Origin: Herbaspirillum seropedicae
GTDB lineage: Bacteria > Pseudomonadota > Gammaproteobacteria > Burkholderiales > Burkholderiaceae_D
Direction: 5' to 3'
Length of the DNA stretch: 64,000 bases
NCBI RefSeq assembly: GCF_001040945.1
Contig: NZ_CP011930.1
Location: 1,240,001-1,304,000, forward strand
The notes below the pieces were generated by a model. It was not told where the DNA came from. It searched no databases and saw nothing but the letters and a program-made list of their open reading frames with translations. Shown here piece by piece: positions 27,938-37,642 of this stretch (position 1 is the stretch's first letter; every line of letters starts with the position of its first letter). A program made the translations under genes and the position numbers.

Positions 27938-28771
27938 TCAGTCCTGCATCATCCTCAACACCGTCCGCGTGAACGCACTTTGCCCGTCGGCCGCCACGTC
28001 GATGATGCTGAGGTGATGGGCCTGCGCGGCCTCGACCACTTCGACCTGGTGTCCGGATTGGCGCAGGTTGGCGGCGTACACGTCACGCTGGCGCAGGAAT
28101 TCCTCGCTCTCCTGGCCGCCCGCGCACAGCACGGCGCGCACGCCGTCCGGCATGGCCAGCAACAGGGGGCTGGCCTGCTGGACGTCCGCGGGCGACAGGT
28201 GCAGGGCTTCGTTGAGATAGCTCAGCCGTATGGGCTCCAGGTCGTACAGCCCCGACAGTGCGCAGACGCCGCGCACCGGCGCGGCGCGCAGCGCGGCGAT
28301 CACGCAGGCCAGATGGGCGCCGGCGGAATGGCCCATGAGCCAGATGGCGTTGGCGTCCACGCGCAGGGCAGGGGCCTTGGCGTGCAGCAGGCGCAGCGCC
28401 CGGCCGCAGTCAGCGGCGATGTCGCCCATCCTGACCTGGGGCGCGAGGCGGTAATTGATCAACGCCACATTGATGTCCTGCTCCAGGTAGGGCAGGGCCA
28501 GATGGCTGAACTGGTGCTTGTCCAGCGAGCGCCAGTAGCCGCCGTGGATGAAGACCAGCAAGGGCCTTCCATTGCTATGGGCAGGAAAGAAGTCGATGCT
28601 CTGCAGCGTCTCTTCCCCGTAAGGCAGGTCGGCCAGGTGCGGATGGGCCTGGCGGGCGGCCTCGCCCTGCCGGGCGAAGCGGTCGAAGTAGTCCTGGAAA
28701 TCCGGTACCCGGGCGCGTACGTTGTACTGCGCATCCAGTTCTTCAGACGTGTAGTCGCGGTAGATCTTCAT
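27938..28771 (-). CDS. Alpha/beta hydrolase (arylformamidase/esterase-like)
   Basis: 277 residues. Oxyanion motif HGGYWRSLDK lies near residue 75, the nucleophile elbow GHSAGAHLAC near 145, and a C-terminal His in AQAHHLSIID completes a Ser-Asp-His triad. The HGGYW form is seen in kynurenine formamidases and related small-acyl esterases. It lies 23 bp after the LysR gene in the same direction, so is probably co-transcribed with it. Association with the homogentisate operon suggests an aromatic or amino-acid-derived ester or amide, but no substrate can be assigned. Confidence 0.85.
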   Translation of the reverse strand: MKIYRDYTSEELDAQYNVRARVPDFQDYFDRFARQGEAARQAHPHLADLPYGEETLQSIDFFPAHSNGRPLLVFIHGGYWRSLDKHQFSHLALPYLEQDINVALINYRLAPQVRMGDIAADCGRALRLLHAKAPALRVDANAIWLMGHSAGAHLACVIAALRAAPVRGVCALSGLYDLEPIRLSYLNEALHLSPADVQQASPLLLAMPDGVRAVLCAGGQESEEFLRQRDVYAANLRQSGHQVEVVEAAQAHHLSIIDVAADGQSAFTRTVLRMMQD

Positions 28772-28794
28772 GGTCTCTCCTCCCCGGCGGGTTC

Positions 28795-29715
28795 TTATTC
28801 GGCGAAATGTTCCGAGATGAATCCACGCAGCCAGACATTGCCTTCATCCTGGTTGTAGCGGCGGTGCCAGAACATATTGGTCTGCAACGAAGGCAGTCGC
28901 AGCGGCGGCTTGATGTAGCGCAGCCCGAACGGGGCGGCGGCGCTCTCGGCGAGCTTGCGCGGCACCGTCACGACCAGGGCGGTGCTGCTGACAATATACG
29001 GCACGGCGGTGAAATGCGGCACACGAAAACGCACGCTGGGCAATATACCGGCCTTCTCCAGATTCTGGTTGATGCGGTCGTAAGGGCTCTCCTGGGAAGA
29101 CACCATCAGATGCTCGGCGGCAAGAAATTCCTTCAGGCTGACCTCGCCCCGCCCCGGCTTGTCCAGCGCATGGCCGATGCGGAACATGCTCACGTATTCC
29201 TGCCGGAACAGCCGGCGCTGGTACAGCGCTTCGGAAAGATTGTCGAAGGCGCCGATGGCCAGGTCCACCCGGCCCGATTCCATTTCACTCTTGAGGTCGA
29301 TGGCGCCGGCGCGCACCGTACTGATGCTCACGCCCGGCGCACAGCGCGCGCAGGCTTCGATCAGGGCCGGCATGAAATACACCTCGCCCACATCGGTCAT
29401 GGCGATGGTGAAGCGGCGCGCGCTGGTCTGGGGCGCAAAGCCTTCCTGCAGGTTCAGCGCCCGCGCCACCTGCTGCAATGCCGCAGCCACCGGCTCGGCC
29501 AGTTGCTCGGCAAAGGGCGTGGGCTGCATCCCCTGCGCAGTGCGCACGAACAGCTCATCCTCGAAGCTGCGCCGCAGCCGCGCCAGGGCATTGCTCACGG
29601 CGGGCTGCGACAGGCCCAGGCGGCGCGCCACGGAAGAGATCTGGCGTTCCTGGAAGACTTCCTGGAAGACCACCAGCAGATTGAGGTCGATATCGCGCGG
29701 TTCGATCAGGGGCAT
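28795..29715 (-). CDS. LysR-family regulator, divergent to the homogentisate operon
   Basis: 306 residues. It has the helix-turn-helix LNLLVVFQEVFQERQISSVARRLGLSQPAVSNALARL, followed by FEDELFVRTAQGMQPT, which marks the NodD/NahR/LinR-like branch often tied to aromatic compounds. It is divergent from the transporter-hmgA-fahA-maiA operon, with a 202-bp gap holding a perfect ATTCAT-N3-ATGAAT dyad, so it is the likely regulator of homogentisate catabolism here. The inducer is unknown. Confidence 0.88.
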   Translation of the reverse strand: MPLIEPRDIDLNLLVVFQEVFQERQISSVARRLGLSQPAVSNALARLRRSFEDELFVRTAQGMQPTPFAEQLAEPVAAALQQVARALNLQEGFAPQTSARRFTIAMTDVGEVYFMPALIEACARCAPGVSISTVRAGAIDLKSEMESGRVDLAIGAFDNLSEALYQRRLFRQEYVSMFRIGHALDKPGRGEVSLKEFLAAEHLMVSSQESPYDRINQNLEKAGILPSVRFRVPHFTAVPYIVSSTALVVTVPRKLAESAAAPFGLRYIKPPLRLPSLQTNMFWHRRYNQDEGNVWLRGFISEHFAE

Positions 29716-29750
29716 GGTGCGATGCGCAATGCTGCGCCAGGGTGGGCATT

Positions 29751-29765
29751 ATTCATGAAATGAAT
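29751..29765. promoter_or_regulatory. LysR-type dyad in the homogentisate control region
   Basis: ATTCAT-GAA-ATGAAT is a perfect inverted repeat that contains the T-N11-A LysR signature. It lies 36 bp upstream of the LysR start and 153 bp upstream of the transporter start. Likely the regulator's binding site. Confidence 0.55.
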
Positions 29766-29917
29766 GGATCGTATTTTTGCATTTATATCGTAAAAGAAGG
29801 GCGATTGCACTACAGTGTGACCGCAACAAGAACAATATCGCGAGACGGCCCGCCCCCACATTGCTGGTGCGGCGACGGCCCAGATAAAAAAACGTAAAGA
29901 CAGACGAGGAGAAGACA

Positions 29918-31261
29918 ATGAGCATCCACACCAGTGGCGCTCTCCCCACGGTCCATGTGGACCAGGTGGTGGAGCAGGGCCGTTTTGGCGCTTTCCAGTT
30001 CGGCCTGCTGCTGCTGTGCGGCCTGTGCCTGATCATTGATGGCTTCGATGTGCAGGCCATGGGCTATGTCGCGCCGGCCATCATCGCCGACTGGGGCGTG
30101 AGCAAGGCCAGCCTGGGGCCGGTGTTCGGCGCGGGCCTGTTCGGCATGCTGCTGGGCTCGCTGGTGCTGACCCCGGTGGGCGACCGTTATGGTCGGCGTC
30201 CGGTGCTGATCCTCTCCACCCTGTTCTTTGCCCTGTGCATGCTGGCCACGCCCATGGTGACCACGCTGGACCAGTTGCTGGTGCTGCGTTTCATCACCGG
30301 CTTCGGCCTGGGCAGCATCATGCCCAACGCCATGGCGCTGGTGGGTGAATTCAGTCCCTCGTCCTCACGGGTCACGCGCATGATGCTGGTGTCCTGCGGC
30401 TTCACCGTGGGCGCGGCCGCAGGCGGCTTCGTCAGCGCCGCGCTGATCCCGGCCTATGGCTGGCATGCGGTGTTCTGGGTCGGCGGCGCGGTGCCGCTGG
30501 TGCTGGGATTGGCCATGCTGGTCTGGCTGCCGGAGTCGATCCAGTTCCTGGTGCTGCATCGCCGCCCGCGCACACAGGTGGCGCGCTGGCTGCGCAAGCT
30601 CGACCCGAACATCGTCATCGATGACAAGACCGAGGTGGTGGTCAAGGAAACCAAGGCCGAAGGCATGCCGGTGGCAGCGCTGTTCCGCGATGGTCGGGCT
30701 GGCGTGACGGTGCTGCTGTGGCTGATCAGCTTCATGAACCTGATCAACCTGTACTTCCTGTCCAATTGGCTGCCTACGCTGATCCGCGATGCCGGCTACT
30801 CCACCAGCATGGCCGTGTTGATCGGTACCTCGCTGCAGGTCGGCGGCGTGATCGGCACGCTGTCGCTGGGCCGCTTCATCCAGCGCTTCGGCTTCACCCG
30901 CGTGCTGGGCAGCTGCTTCCTGCTGGCCTGCCTGTCCATCGCCTTGATCGGCAAGCTCGCCACCGTGCCGGCCTTGCTGTTTGTGGCCGTGATCGTCGCC
31001 GGATTCTGCATTGTCGGTGGACAGCCGGCGGTCAATGCGCTGGCCGGCACCTTCTATCCGACCACGCTGCGTTCCACCGGCATCGGGTGGGCGCTGGGCA
31101 TCGGCCGCATCGGTTCGGTGGTGGGCCCGGTGATCGGCGGCCAGTTGATTGCCCTGCAGTGGACCAATGCCTCGCTGTTCCTGGCCGCCGCTGTGCCGGC
31201 GCTGATTTCCGCGCTCACCATTGCGCGACTGCATCGTACTGCCCAAGGAGTGTCTGCATGA
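29918..31261 (+). CDS. MFS transporter, aromatic acid:H+ symporter type
   Basis: 447 residues with about 12 membrane helices. The conserved MFS loop [12 protein letters not shown] is near residue 88. The N-terminal [20 protein letters not shown] with its charged D residues is typical of the AAHS (PcaK/BenK-like) family. It probably brings an aromatic acid such as homogentisate or a hydroxyphenylacetate into the cell. It begins the operon, with a good ribosome site (AGGAG), and its stop overlaps the hmgA start by 4 bp. Confidence 0.9.
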   Translation: MSIHTSGALPTVHVDQVVEQGRFGAFQFGLLLLCGLCLIIDGFDVQAMGYVAPAIIADWGVSKASLGPVFGAGLFGMLLGSLVLTPVGDRYGRRPVLILSTLFFALCMLATPMVTTLDQLLVLRFITGFGLGSIMPNAMALVGEFSPSSSRVTRMMLVSCGFTVGAAAGGFVSAALIPAYGWHAVFWVGGAVPLVLGLAMLVWLPESIQFLVLHRRPRTQVARWLRKLDPNIVIDDKTEVVVKETKAEGMPVAALFRDGRAGVTVLLWLISFMNLINLYFLSNWLPTLIRDAGYSTSMAVLIGTSLQVGGVIGTLSLGRFIQRFGFTRVLGSCFLLACLSIALIGKLATVPALLFVAVIVAGFCIVGGQPAVNALAGTFYPTTLRSTGIGWALGIGRIGSVVGPVIGGQLIALQWTNASLFLAAAVPALISALTIARLHRTAQGVSA

Positions 31262-32595
31262 ATACCGCTACCGATTTTTCCGTCAGCCACCACGTGCATA
31301 CCCGTGGCTACCAGTCCGGCTTCGGCAATGAGTTCGCCACCGAGGCCTTGCCGAGCGCCTTGCCGGCGCATCAGAATTCCCCCCAGCGCGTGGCCTACGG
31401 GCTCTATGCCGAGCAGATCTCCGGCACCGCCTTCACCGCTCCACGCGGCCACAATCGGCGTTCCTGGCTCTATCGCATCCGCCCGGCGGCCATGCATCAT
31501 CCCTTCGAGGCCATGTCGCAAGGCCTGCTGGTGAGCCGCTTCGATGATGTTGCCCCGCCTCCCAACCAGTTGCGCTGGGATCCGTTGCCCATGCCGACCA
31601 CGCCCACCGATTTCATCGACGGCCTGGTGACCATGGCCGGCAATGGCTCACCGCAGGCGCAGAGCGGTTGCGCCATCCACCTGTATGCGGCCAATTGCTC
31701 CATGACCGACCGCTTCTTCTATTCGGCCGATGGCGAACTGCTGATCGTGCCGCAGATGGGCCGCCTGCAATTGCGCACCGAGATGGGCGTGATCGATATC
31801 GAACCGCAGGAGATCGCCGTCATCCCGCGCGGCGTGCGCTTCCAGGTGCGCCTGCCCGGTGGTGAAGCGCGCGGCTATATCTGCGAGAACTTCGGTGCGC
31901 TGCTGCGCCTGCCGGACCTGGGCCCGCTGGGTTCCAATGGCCTGGCCAACCCGCGTGATTTCGCCACGCCCCATGCCTGGTACGAAGACCGCGAGGGCGA
32001 CTTCCAGCTCATCGCCAAGTTCGGCGGCCAGCTCTGGCAAGCCAGGATCGGCCATTCTCCGCTGGATGTAGTGGCCTGGCATGGCAACTACGCCCCCTAC
32101 AAGTACGACCTGCGGCACTTCAACACCATCGGCTCGATCAGCTACGACCACCCCGATCCGTCCATCTTCCTGGTGCTGCAATCGCAGAGCGATACGCCCG
32201 GCGTGGATACCATCGACTTCGTGATCTTCCCGCCGCGCTGGCTGGCCGCCGAAAACACCTTCCGCCCGCCCTGGTTCCATCGCAACGTGGCCAGCGAATA
32301 CATGGGCCTGATCACTGGCCAGTACGACGCCAAGGAAGGCGGCGGCTTTGTGCCGGGCGGTGGCAGCCTGCATAATTGCATGAGCGGCCATGGACCGGAC
32401 GCCGCCACCTTCGAGAAGGCCAGCCGCATCGATACCAGCACACCGAACAAGGTCGATCACACCATGGCCTTCATGTTCGAGACCCGCAACATCCTTTGCC
32501 CGACCCGCCATGCGCTGGCGTCGCCCGCCTTGCAGCGCGACTACCAGGATTGCTGGCTGGGCATCCAGAAGAACTTCAACCCGGAGCACCCATGA
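31258..32595 (+). CDS. hmgA: Homogentisate 1,2-dioxygenase
   Basis: 445 residues from the ATG at 31258, which overlaps the transporter stop (ATGA). An open frame continues upstream to 30718, but that part is an out-of-frame shadow of the transporter gene. The enzyme opens the ring of homogentisate to maleylacetoacetate with a mononuclear Fe(II). The N-terminal [19 protein letters not shown] is the family signature. The metal-site region [12 protein letters not shown] and [10 protein letters not shown] lies near residues 340-380. It is followed by fahA and maiA, giving the complete lower pathway for phenylalanine/tyrosine degradation. Confidence 0.97.
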   Translation: MNTATDFSVSHHVHTRGYQSGFGNEFATEALPSALPAHQNSPQRVAYGLYAEQISGTAFTAPRGHNRRSWLYRIRPAAMHHPFEAMSQGLLVSRFDDVAPPPNQLRWDPLPMPTTPTDFIDGLVTMAGNGSPQAQSGCAIHLYAANCSMTDRFFYSADGELLIVPQMGRLQLRTEMGVIDIEPQEIAVIPRGVRFQVRLPGGEARGYICENFGALLRLPDLGPLGSNGLANPRDFATPHAWYEDREGDFQLIAKFGGQLWQARIGHSPLDVVAWHGNYAPYKYDLRHFNTIGSISYDHPDPSIFLVLQSQSDTPGVDTIDFVIFPPRWLAAENTFRPPWFHRNVASEYMGLITGQYDAKEGGGFVPGGGSLHNCMSGHGPDAATFEKASRIDTSTPNKVDHTMAFMFETRNILCPTRHALASPALQRDYQDCWLGIQKNFNPEHP

Positions 32596-33938
32596 GCCTG
32601 TCTAGCCTGACCCTGAACGAAACCCACGACACCGAACTGCGCAGCTGGGTGCCCAGCGCCAATGCCGACGGCTGCCCCTTCCCGATCCAGAACCTGCCCT
32701 ATGGCGTGTTCCGCCGCGCCGGTAGCGAGGAGGATTTCCGCGTGGGCGTGGCCATCGGCGACCAGATCCTGGACTTGCCCGCCGCGCAGTCCGCGGGCGC
32801 CTTCTCGGGCTTTGACGAAGCCACCCGCCAGGCCGCCCACGCGGCCTGCAGCGGCTCCCGGCTCAATGCCCTGATGGCGCTCACGCCTGCGTCCTGGTCG
32901 GCGCTGCGGCTGGCCCTGTCGCACCTGCTGCGCACCGCTTCGCCGCACCAGACCGAGCTGGCCGCCTGCCTGGTGCCGCAGGCCCAGGCCGAGTACGATG
33001 TCCCGGCCGCCATCGGCGACTACACCGACTTCTACACTTCCATCCATCACGCCACCACGGTGGGCAAGCTGTTCCGCCCGGACAATCCGCTGCTGCCCAA
33101 CTACAAGTGGGTCCCCATCGGCTATCACGGACGGGTCTCTTCCATCGCCGTCTCGGGCCAGCAGTTCCGCCGCCCGCTCGGCCAGACCAAGGCCCCGGAT
33201 GCGGATGCGCCCACCTTCGGCCCCTGCAAGCGGCTGGACTATGAACTGGAAATCGGCATCTTCATCGGCGGCGGCAACGCCATGGGCGAGCCAGTGCCCA
33301 TGGAAGAGGCCGAAGACAAGGTGTTCGGCCTGTGCCTCTTGAACGACTGGTCCGCGCGCGATGTGCAAGCCTGGGAATACCAGCCGCTGGGGCCCTTCCT
33401 GTCCAAGAGCTTTGCCTCCACCATCTCGCCCTGGATCGTGACCCTGGAAGCGCTGGCGCCCTACCGTTGCAGCTGGAGCCGCCCCGACGGCGATCCGCAG
33501 CCGCTGCCTTACCTGGACGCGCCGACGCTGCGCACGCAGGGCGCCTTCGACGTGCAGCTGGAAGTGCTGATCCAGACCGCCGCCATGCGCCAGGCCGGAC
33601 AGCCGCCGCAGCGCCTGTCGCTGTCCAATTACCGTGATGCCTACTGGACCGTGGCGCAACTGGTGACGCATCACACCGTCAATGGCTGCAACCTGCGGCC
33701 GGGCGATTTCCTGGGCTCGGGCACCCTGTCCGGTCCCGCCCCGGACGAGGCCGGGTCGCTGCTGGAGCTGACCACCGGCGGCAAGTCGCCGTTGACGCTG
33801 GCCAGCGGCGAGAAGCGCGTGTTCCTGGAAGATGGCGACACCATCATCCTGCGCGCTGTGGCCCGTCGCGACGGCCTGCCGCTGATCGGTTTTGGCGAGT
33901 CGGCAGGAACCGTGCTGCCGGCGCGCAGTCAGGGATAA
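32592..33938 (+). CDS. fahA: Fumarylacetoacetase
   Basis: 448 residues from the ATG at 32592, overlapping the hmgA stop by 4 bp. It hydrolyses fumarylacetoacetate to fumarate and acetoacetate, the last step of homogentisate breakdown. Landmarks are [21 protein letters not shown] near residue 139 with metal and catalytic residues, [15 protein letters not shown] near 176, RLDYELEIG near 214, and [12 protein letters not shown] near 372. The length fits the large FAH form rather than the short FAHD family. Confidence 0.96.
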   Translation: MSLSSLTLNETHDTELRSWVPSANADGCPFPIQNLPYGVFRRAGSEEDFRVGVAIGDQILDLPAAQSAGAFSGFDEATRQAAHAACSGSRLNALMALTPASWSALRLALSHLLRTASPHQTELAACLVPQAQAEYDVPAAIGDYTDFYTSIHHATTVGKLFRPDNPLLPNYKWVPIGYHGRVSSIAVSGQQFRRPLGQTKAPDADAPTFGPCKRLDYELEIGIFIGGGNAMGEPVPMEEAEDKVFGLCLLNDWSARDVQAWEYQPLGPFLSKSFASTISPWIVTLEALAPYRCSWSRPDGDPQPLPYLDAPTLRTQGAFDVQLEVLIQTAAMRQAGQPPQRLSLSNYRDAYWTVAQLVTHHTVNGCNLRPGDFLGSGTLSGPAPDEAGSLLELTTGGKSPLTLASGEKRVFLEDGDTIILRAVARRDGLPLIGFGESAGTVLPARSQG

Positions 33939-33973
33939 GGGATAAGACAACAGCTCCAGGAGAAAGCCCGATC

Positions 33974-34621
33974 ATGACGACGCTCTACAGCTATTTCCGC
34001 AGTTCAGCCTCCTACCGCGTGCGCATCGCCTTGCATCTCAAGGACCTGCCCTACGAGACCGTGCCGGTGCATCTGCTCAACCAGGGTGGGGAGCAGTTGC
34101 TGCCAGCCTTCACCGAGATCAATCCGCACGCCCTGGTCCCGGTGCTGGCCGAGGAGGGGCATTACGTGAGCCAGTCGCTGGCGATGCTGGAGCTGCTGGA
34201 GGAGCGTCACCCGACGCCCTCGCTCTTGCCCGGGGACGCCTTCCAGCGCGCCCACATCCGCGCGCTGTCGCTGGCCATCGCCTGCGATATCCATCCGCTG
34301 AACAACCTGCGGGTGCTGAAGTATCTCAAGCGCGAGCTGGGGATGGATGACGAGCGCAAGAACGCCTGGATCGCGCACTGGATCAATCTGGGCTTCACCG
34401 CGCTGGAGCGGCAACTGGCCGCCGATACCACGCGCGGGCATTTCTGCGTCGGTGATGCGCCGACCATGGCCGATTGCTGCCTGGTGCCGCAGATCTTCAA
34501 CGCCCGCCGTTTCGAGGTGGACATGGCGCCGTATCCGACGCTGTGCGCCATCGAGCAGGCCTGCCATGCCTTGCCGGCGTTCCAGCAGGCCCATCCGGCG
34601 CAACAGCCGGACGCGGCCTGA
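33974..34621 (+). CDS. maiA: Maleylacetoacetate isomerase
   Basis: 215 residues, a zeta-class glutathione S-transferase. The glutathione-site motif SSASYRVRIALHLK is near residue 11, and the C-terminal domain has GDAPTMADCCLVPQIFNARRF. It isomerises maleylacetoacetate to fumarylacetoacetate and so works between hmgA and fahA. It lies 35 bp after fahA and is the last gene of the operon; a MaoC-like gene converges 15 bp downstream. Confidence 0.95.
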   Translation: MTTLYSYFRSSASYRVRIALHLKDLPYETVPVHLLNQGGEQLLPAFTEINPHALVPVLAEEGHYVSQSLAMLELLEERHPTPSLLPGDAFQRAHIRALSLAIACDIHPLNNLRVLKYLKRELGMDDERKNAWIAHWINLGFTALERQLAADTTRGHFCVGDAPTMADCCLVPQIFNARRFEVDMAPYPTLCAIEQACHALPAFQQAHPAQQPDAA

Positions 34622-34636
34622 ACAGCGCCAGGGCGC

Positions 34637-35092
34637 TCAGCCCTGGCTGCGGCGCGGCACCAGCAGATTGCCGGTCATGATCAGGACCGGCTCGTCGTGC
34701 TGGTTGTAGGTGGTCACGCGGTGATGGAGGAAGCCTTGCAGCGGCTTGGATTGCGAGGTCTTGATGCCCAGCACCTCGGCGTCGAGGCGCAGCGTATCGC
34801 CGGGGCGGGTCGGGCGCGGCCAGCGGAATTCATCGAAGCCCGCGCCGATCAGTCCGCCTTCGATGTTGAGCGTGTCCACCAGCAGGCGCATGGTCAGCGC
34901 CGCCGTATGCCAGCCGCTGGCGGCCAGTCCCTTGAAGAAGGTCTGCTGCGCGGCGGCCTCGTCGAGATGGAAGGGCTGGGGGTCGAACTGCGCGGCAAAG
35001 GCCTTGATGTCGGCGCTGTGCACGGTGAGGCTGCCCGGTGAACGGAACACCTGGCCGGGCTGGAAATCATCGAGATACTTGGGCTGCTCCAC
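34637..35092 (-). CDS. MaoC-like hotdog-fold protein
   Basis: 151 residues with a GTG start at 35092. I chose it because AGGGAGA lies five bases upstream, whereas the longer frame to 35239 adds an unconserved Arg-rich tail. The MaoC dehydratase signature is FAAQFDPQPFHLDEAAAQQT near residues 30-49, with the Asp and His of the active site, followed by LAASGWHTAALTMRLL. Such proteins hydrate enoyl-CoA thioesters or act as (R)-specific hydratases. It stands alone and convergent to maiA. The substrate is unknown. Confidence 0.85.
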   Translation of the reverse strand: MEQPKYLDDFQPGQVFRSPGSLTVHSADIKAFAAQFDPQPFHLDEAAAQQTFFKGLAASGWHTAALTMRLLVDTLNIEGGLIGAGFDEFRWPRPTRPGDTLRLDAEVLGIKTSQSKPLQGFLHHRVTTYNQHDEPVLIMTGNLLVPRRSQG

Positions 35093-35164
35093 GTGTTCTC
35101 CCTGGTCACTGTTGTCGATACCGGATCGGTGTGCAACGATGGGCTGCATGCTGTCCAGTATAGC

Positions 35165-35252
35165 CAGAGAGTGGCCCTGCTGACGAGCAGGGCGGTGACG
35201 ATCTTGCGTACGACAGCCCTTGCAATGACCACCCCGCACCGGCGGGGTTTTT
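35165..35252 (+). ncRNA. Candidate small RNA with terminator (speculative)
   Basis: Within the gap between the MaoC and fliD genes, the plus strand has a perfect 8-bp hairpin (GCCCTGCT-GACG-AGCAGGGC, 35174-35193). A typical intrinsic terminator follows (CCCCGC-N4-GCGGGG then TTTTT, 35232-35252). No plus-strand gene lies nearby for the terminator to serve except maiA, 600 bp away beyond a minus-strand gene. A weak TATAGC stands at 35159 but no clear -35. The terminator is well supported; the RNA is a hypothesis. Confidence 0.3.
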
Positions 35253-35283
35253 CATTGGCGGCCCGGAAAGACCGCCAGAGCGC

Positions 35284-37314
35284 TCAGGAAGACTTGGACA
35301 GCTTGGCCAATTGTTGCGTCAGGTAGCTTTGGCGCGACTGCATGGTGGCCAGCGTGACGTTGAGGCGGTTGAACTGGTTGGTGTAGGTGTCCTTGAGATC
35401 CTGCAGACGTGCATTGGCCGCAGTCTGCTGGTCGGTCACGATCTTCAGGCTGTCCTGCAGACCCTTGGTCTTGGACGCCAGCACGCCCGACTCGCCCAGG
35501 ATGCCATCCATGAGCTTCTGCAGCTTGGGCACCACGCCATTGGTGGCGGAGGTGAAGAGCTGGGTGATCCCGTCGAAGTCCTTGTTGGCGGCATTGGTGA
35601 GCTTGGTGGCGTCCAGCGCCAGGGTGCCGTCCTTCTGGAAGCTGATGCCGATCTGCGACAGATTGGTCGCGCCGTTATCGCCCAGTGCGCCCAGCATGGT
35701 GTTGCGCACCTGGCCCATCAAGGCCAGCACCGACGATTCCGAGGCCAGCGGCGAACCTGTGCTGGCCTGGCCCTTGGTGGTGGACGGGGTTTGCTTGGTC
35801 AGGTTGGCCACGGCCTTGGCCAGCGTGTTGTAGGCGGTGACGAAGGTGTTGGCGGCCGTGGAAAGGCCGCTGGTGTCATTGTTGATCGACAGCGAGAAAT
35901 TGTCGGCGCTGGTAGTGACCTTGCTCAGGTTCAGGGTCACGCCGGAGATCACGTTGGTGACCTTGTTGCTGGTGCTGGTCACAGTCACGCCGTCCACGGT
36001 CAGCTTGGCGTCTTGCGCCTTGGCCAGCTGGCCCATGGAGCTGCCGGCCAGGTCGCTGTAGTCGCCAGCGCCAGTCAGCTTGACTGCGTCCGTGCCGCTG
36101 GGGGTGAGCACCAGATGGTCCTTGGAACCATCGTTGGTGATGGAGGCGGTCACGCCGGTGTTGGCGTCATTGATGGCCTTCATCACATCGTTGAGGCCGA
36201 TGGCGCCGCTGCCGTCGAGGTCGGTGGGGTTGATGGTGAAGGATTTGCTGCCCACCTGCAGCGCCAGGCTGCCGCTGGAGTAGGTCTGGTTGGTCGCCAC
36301 GCCCGTGGTGGTGATCGTGCCGCTGGGGTCGAAATTGAAGGCCGCGAAGTTGCCCGTGCCGGTCACGCGCAGGGTGTTGGCCGAGCCGGCGTCCTTGGCG
36401 GTGAGCACCAGGTGGTCATTGGTGCCATCGTTGACGATGGAGGCGTTGACCCCGGCGTCGCTGGCATTGATGGCGTCGCGCACGCCGGCCAGGGAGTTGG
36501 TCTTGGGCTGGATGATGGCCGTGGAGCCATTGCCGGTCTTGATGGCCAGCACGCCGTTGTCGAAGGTGCTGCCCGGGGCGATGCCGGCCGAGCTGACCTT
36601 GACCGCCTGCGCCAGCTGGTTCACCGCGATGTTGTACTTGCCCGCCGCCGCCTTGCTGGCGTCGCGCGGAGCCTGGATCTGCGTGACCGTGCTGGAGACA
36701 TTGGAAGAGGGATCATAGGCCAGGCTGGAGAGGCTGTTGTTGGCCGTGATCTTGATGGTATTGGCGGTGCCGCCGGTGTTCGATTCCAGTACCAGGTGGT
36801 CGCCGCTGCCGTCGGTGGTGATGGAGGCCGTCACGCCGGCCTTGGCGGCATTGATGGCGTCACGCACCCCGGCCAGGGTGGCGTTGGCCTGCAGGGTGAT
36901 GAAGGTGGGCTGGTTGGTGCCGACCTTGATGGCCACCGAGTCGCCCGCGTTGAAGGTCTGGCCGGCCGTGAAACCCGCCGATTGCAGCTTCTGGGCCAGC
37001 ACCTTGGTCGATTCATCGGTGTTGGTATCGGCCGTGAAGGGATCGGTGGTCAGGTTGGTCCCGGTGCCGGCGTTGCTCAGCGTGGTCTTCTGGGCGCTGA
37101 AGCTGGCCGCGGTCAGGGTCTTGAGCGCGCTCTGGTAGCTGGTGAAGGCATTCTTGAGGCTGCCATAGGCCGAGATCAGCGTATTGAAGCTGCTCTCCTT
37201 GTTCTTCAAGGGCGTGAGCCGCGACTTGCTCTCGACCGAGATCAACTGGTTGACCAGCGTCGCAACGTCCAGCGGACCTGCCGACGTCGAAATGGTGCCT
37301 GTGGAAGTAGCCAT
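35284..37314 (-). CDS. fliD: Flagellar filament cap protein FliD
   Basis: 676 residues, longer than many FliD proteins. The N-terminal domain (LDVATLVNQLISVESKSRLTPL near 14-35) and the C-terminal coiled-coil region ending NRLNVTLATMQSRQSYLTQQL are typical. Between them are three copies of a flagellin-IN-type repeat, each reading roughly GVRDAIN or VMKAIND, GVTASI or GVNASI, then DHLVL. They lie at about 148-180, 280-310 and 375-405. FliD sits at the filament tip and helps flagellin fold. No other flagellar gene is in the window. A sigma-28-like promoter lies 63 bp upstream, and the protein has few Cys, as expected for an exported flagellar protein. Confidence 0.93.
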   Translation of the reverse strand: MATSTGTISTSAGPLDVATLVNQLISVESKSRLTPLKNKESSFNTLISAYGSLKNAFTSYQSALKTLTAASFSAQKTTLSNAGTGTNLTTDPFTADTNTDESTKVLAQKLQSAGFTAGQTFNAGDSVAIKVGTNQPTFITLQANATLAGVRDAINAAKAGVTASITTDGSGDHLVLESNTGGTANTIKITANNSLSSLAYDPSSNVSSTVTQIQAPRDASKAAAGKYNIAVNQLAQAVKVSSAGIAPGSTFDNGVLAIKTGNGSTAIIQPKTNSLAGVRDAINASDAGVNASIVNDGTNDHLVLTAKDAGSANTLRVTGTGNFAAFNFDPSGTITTTGVATNQTYSSGSLALQVGSKSFTINPTDLDGSGAIGLNDVMKAINDANTGVTASITNDGSKDHLVLTPSGTDAVKLTGAGDYSDLAGSSMGQLAKAQDAKLTVDGVTVTSTSNKVTNVISGVTLNLSKVTTSADNFSLSINNDTSGLSTAANTFVTAYNTLAKAVANLTKQTPSTTKGQASTGSPLASESSVLALMGQVRNTMLGALGDNGATNLSQIGISFQKDGTLALDATKLTNAANKDFDGITQLFTSATNGVVPKLQKLMDGILGESGVLASKTKGLQDSLKIVTDQQTAANARLQDLKDTYTNQFNRLNVTLATMQSRQSYLTQQLAKLSKSS

Positions 37315-37376
37315 GGTAGAGCCCCTGATGATGTTTTTATGATATGAAGCGCTGAGCTTGCCTCAGCATACCGCCG

Positions 37377-37403
37377 TTATCGGCAGGTCTTTGCAAAAGT
37401 AAA
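37377..37403 (-). promoter_or_regulatory. Sigma-28 (FliA) promoter of fliD
   Basis: On the minus strand GCCGATAA (37384-37377) is an exact FliA -10 element. TTTACTTT (37403-37396), 11 bp upstream, matches TAAAGTTT at five of eight positions. The 328-bp gap 37315-37642 holds nothing else that I can identify. Confidence 0.7.
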
Positions 37404-37642
37404 GGGTGATTTTGCTGACCAATACTGACGTTTGTCTGGTCTTTTTGTGGAGAATCGATGGAGATGCGGGAATTTGTGCGTTCAACGCCGCCGACTACCC
37501 GCCCGGATAATCCTGTGCAGTGAGACAGTGTGGTCGATCTTGAGAAAGCCGGAAGGTGGGATGGGCGGGACGGGAAGGAAGCGCAGCAAGGCAATGTGCG
37601 CCAGAGGCGGCGCGCCGGGCGTCCGGCGGGCCGTTGCCAGCC

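Noticed and set aside
30718..31257. Upstream extension of hmgA to a 625-residue protein
   Set aside because: The extra 180 codons lie wholly inside the MFS gene in another frame, show no homology-like motifs, and the ATG at 31258 begins the known HmgA N-terminus with a 4-bp overlap.
35311..37347. Long plus-strand open frame across fliD (about 678 codons)
   Set aside because: Antisense shadow of fliD; Val/Gly-rich with no recognisable domain.
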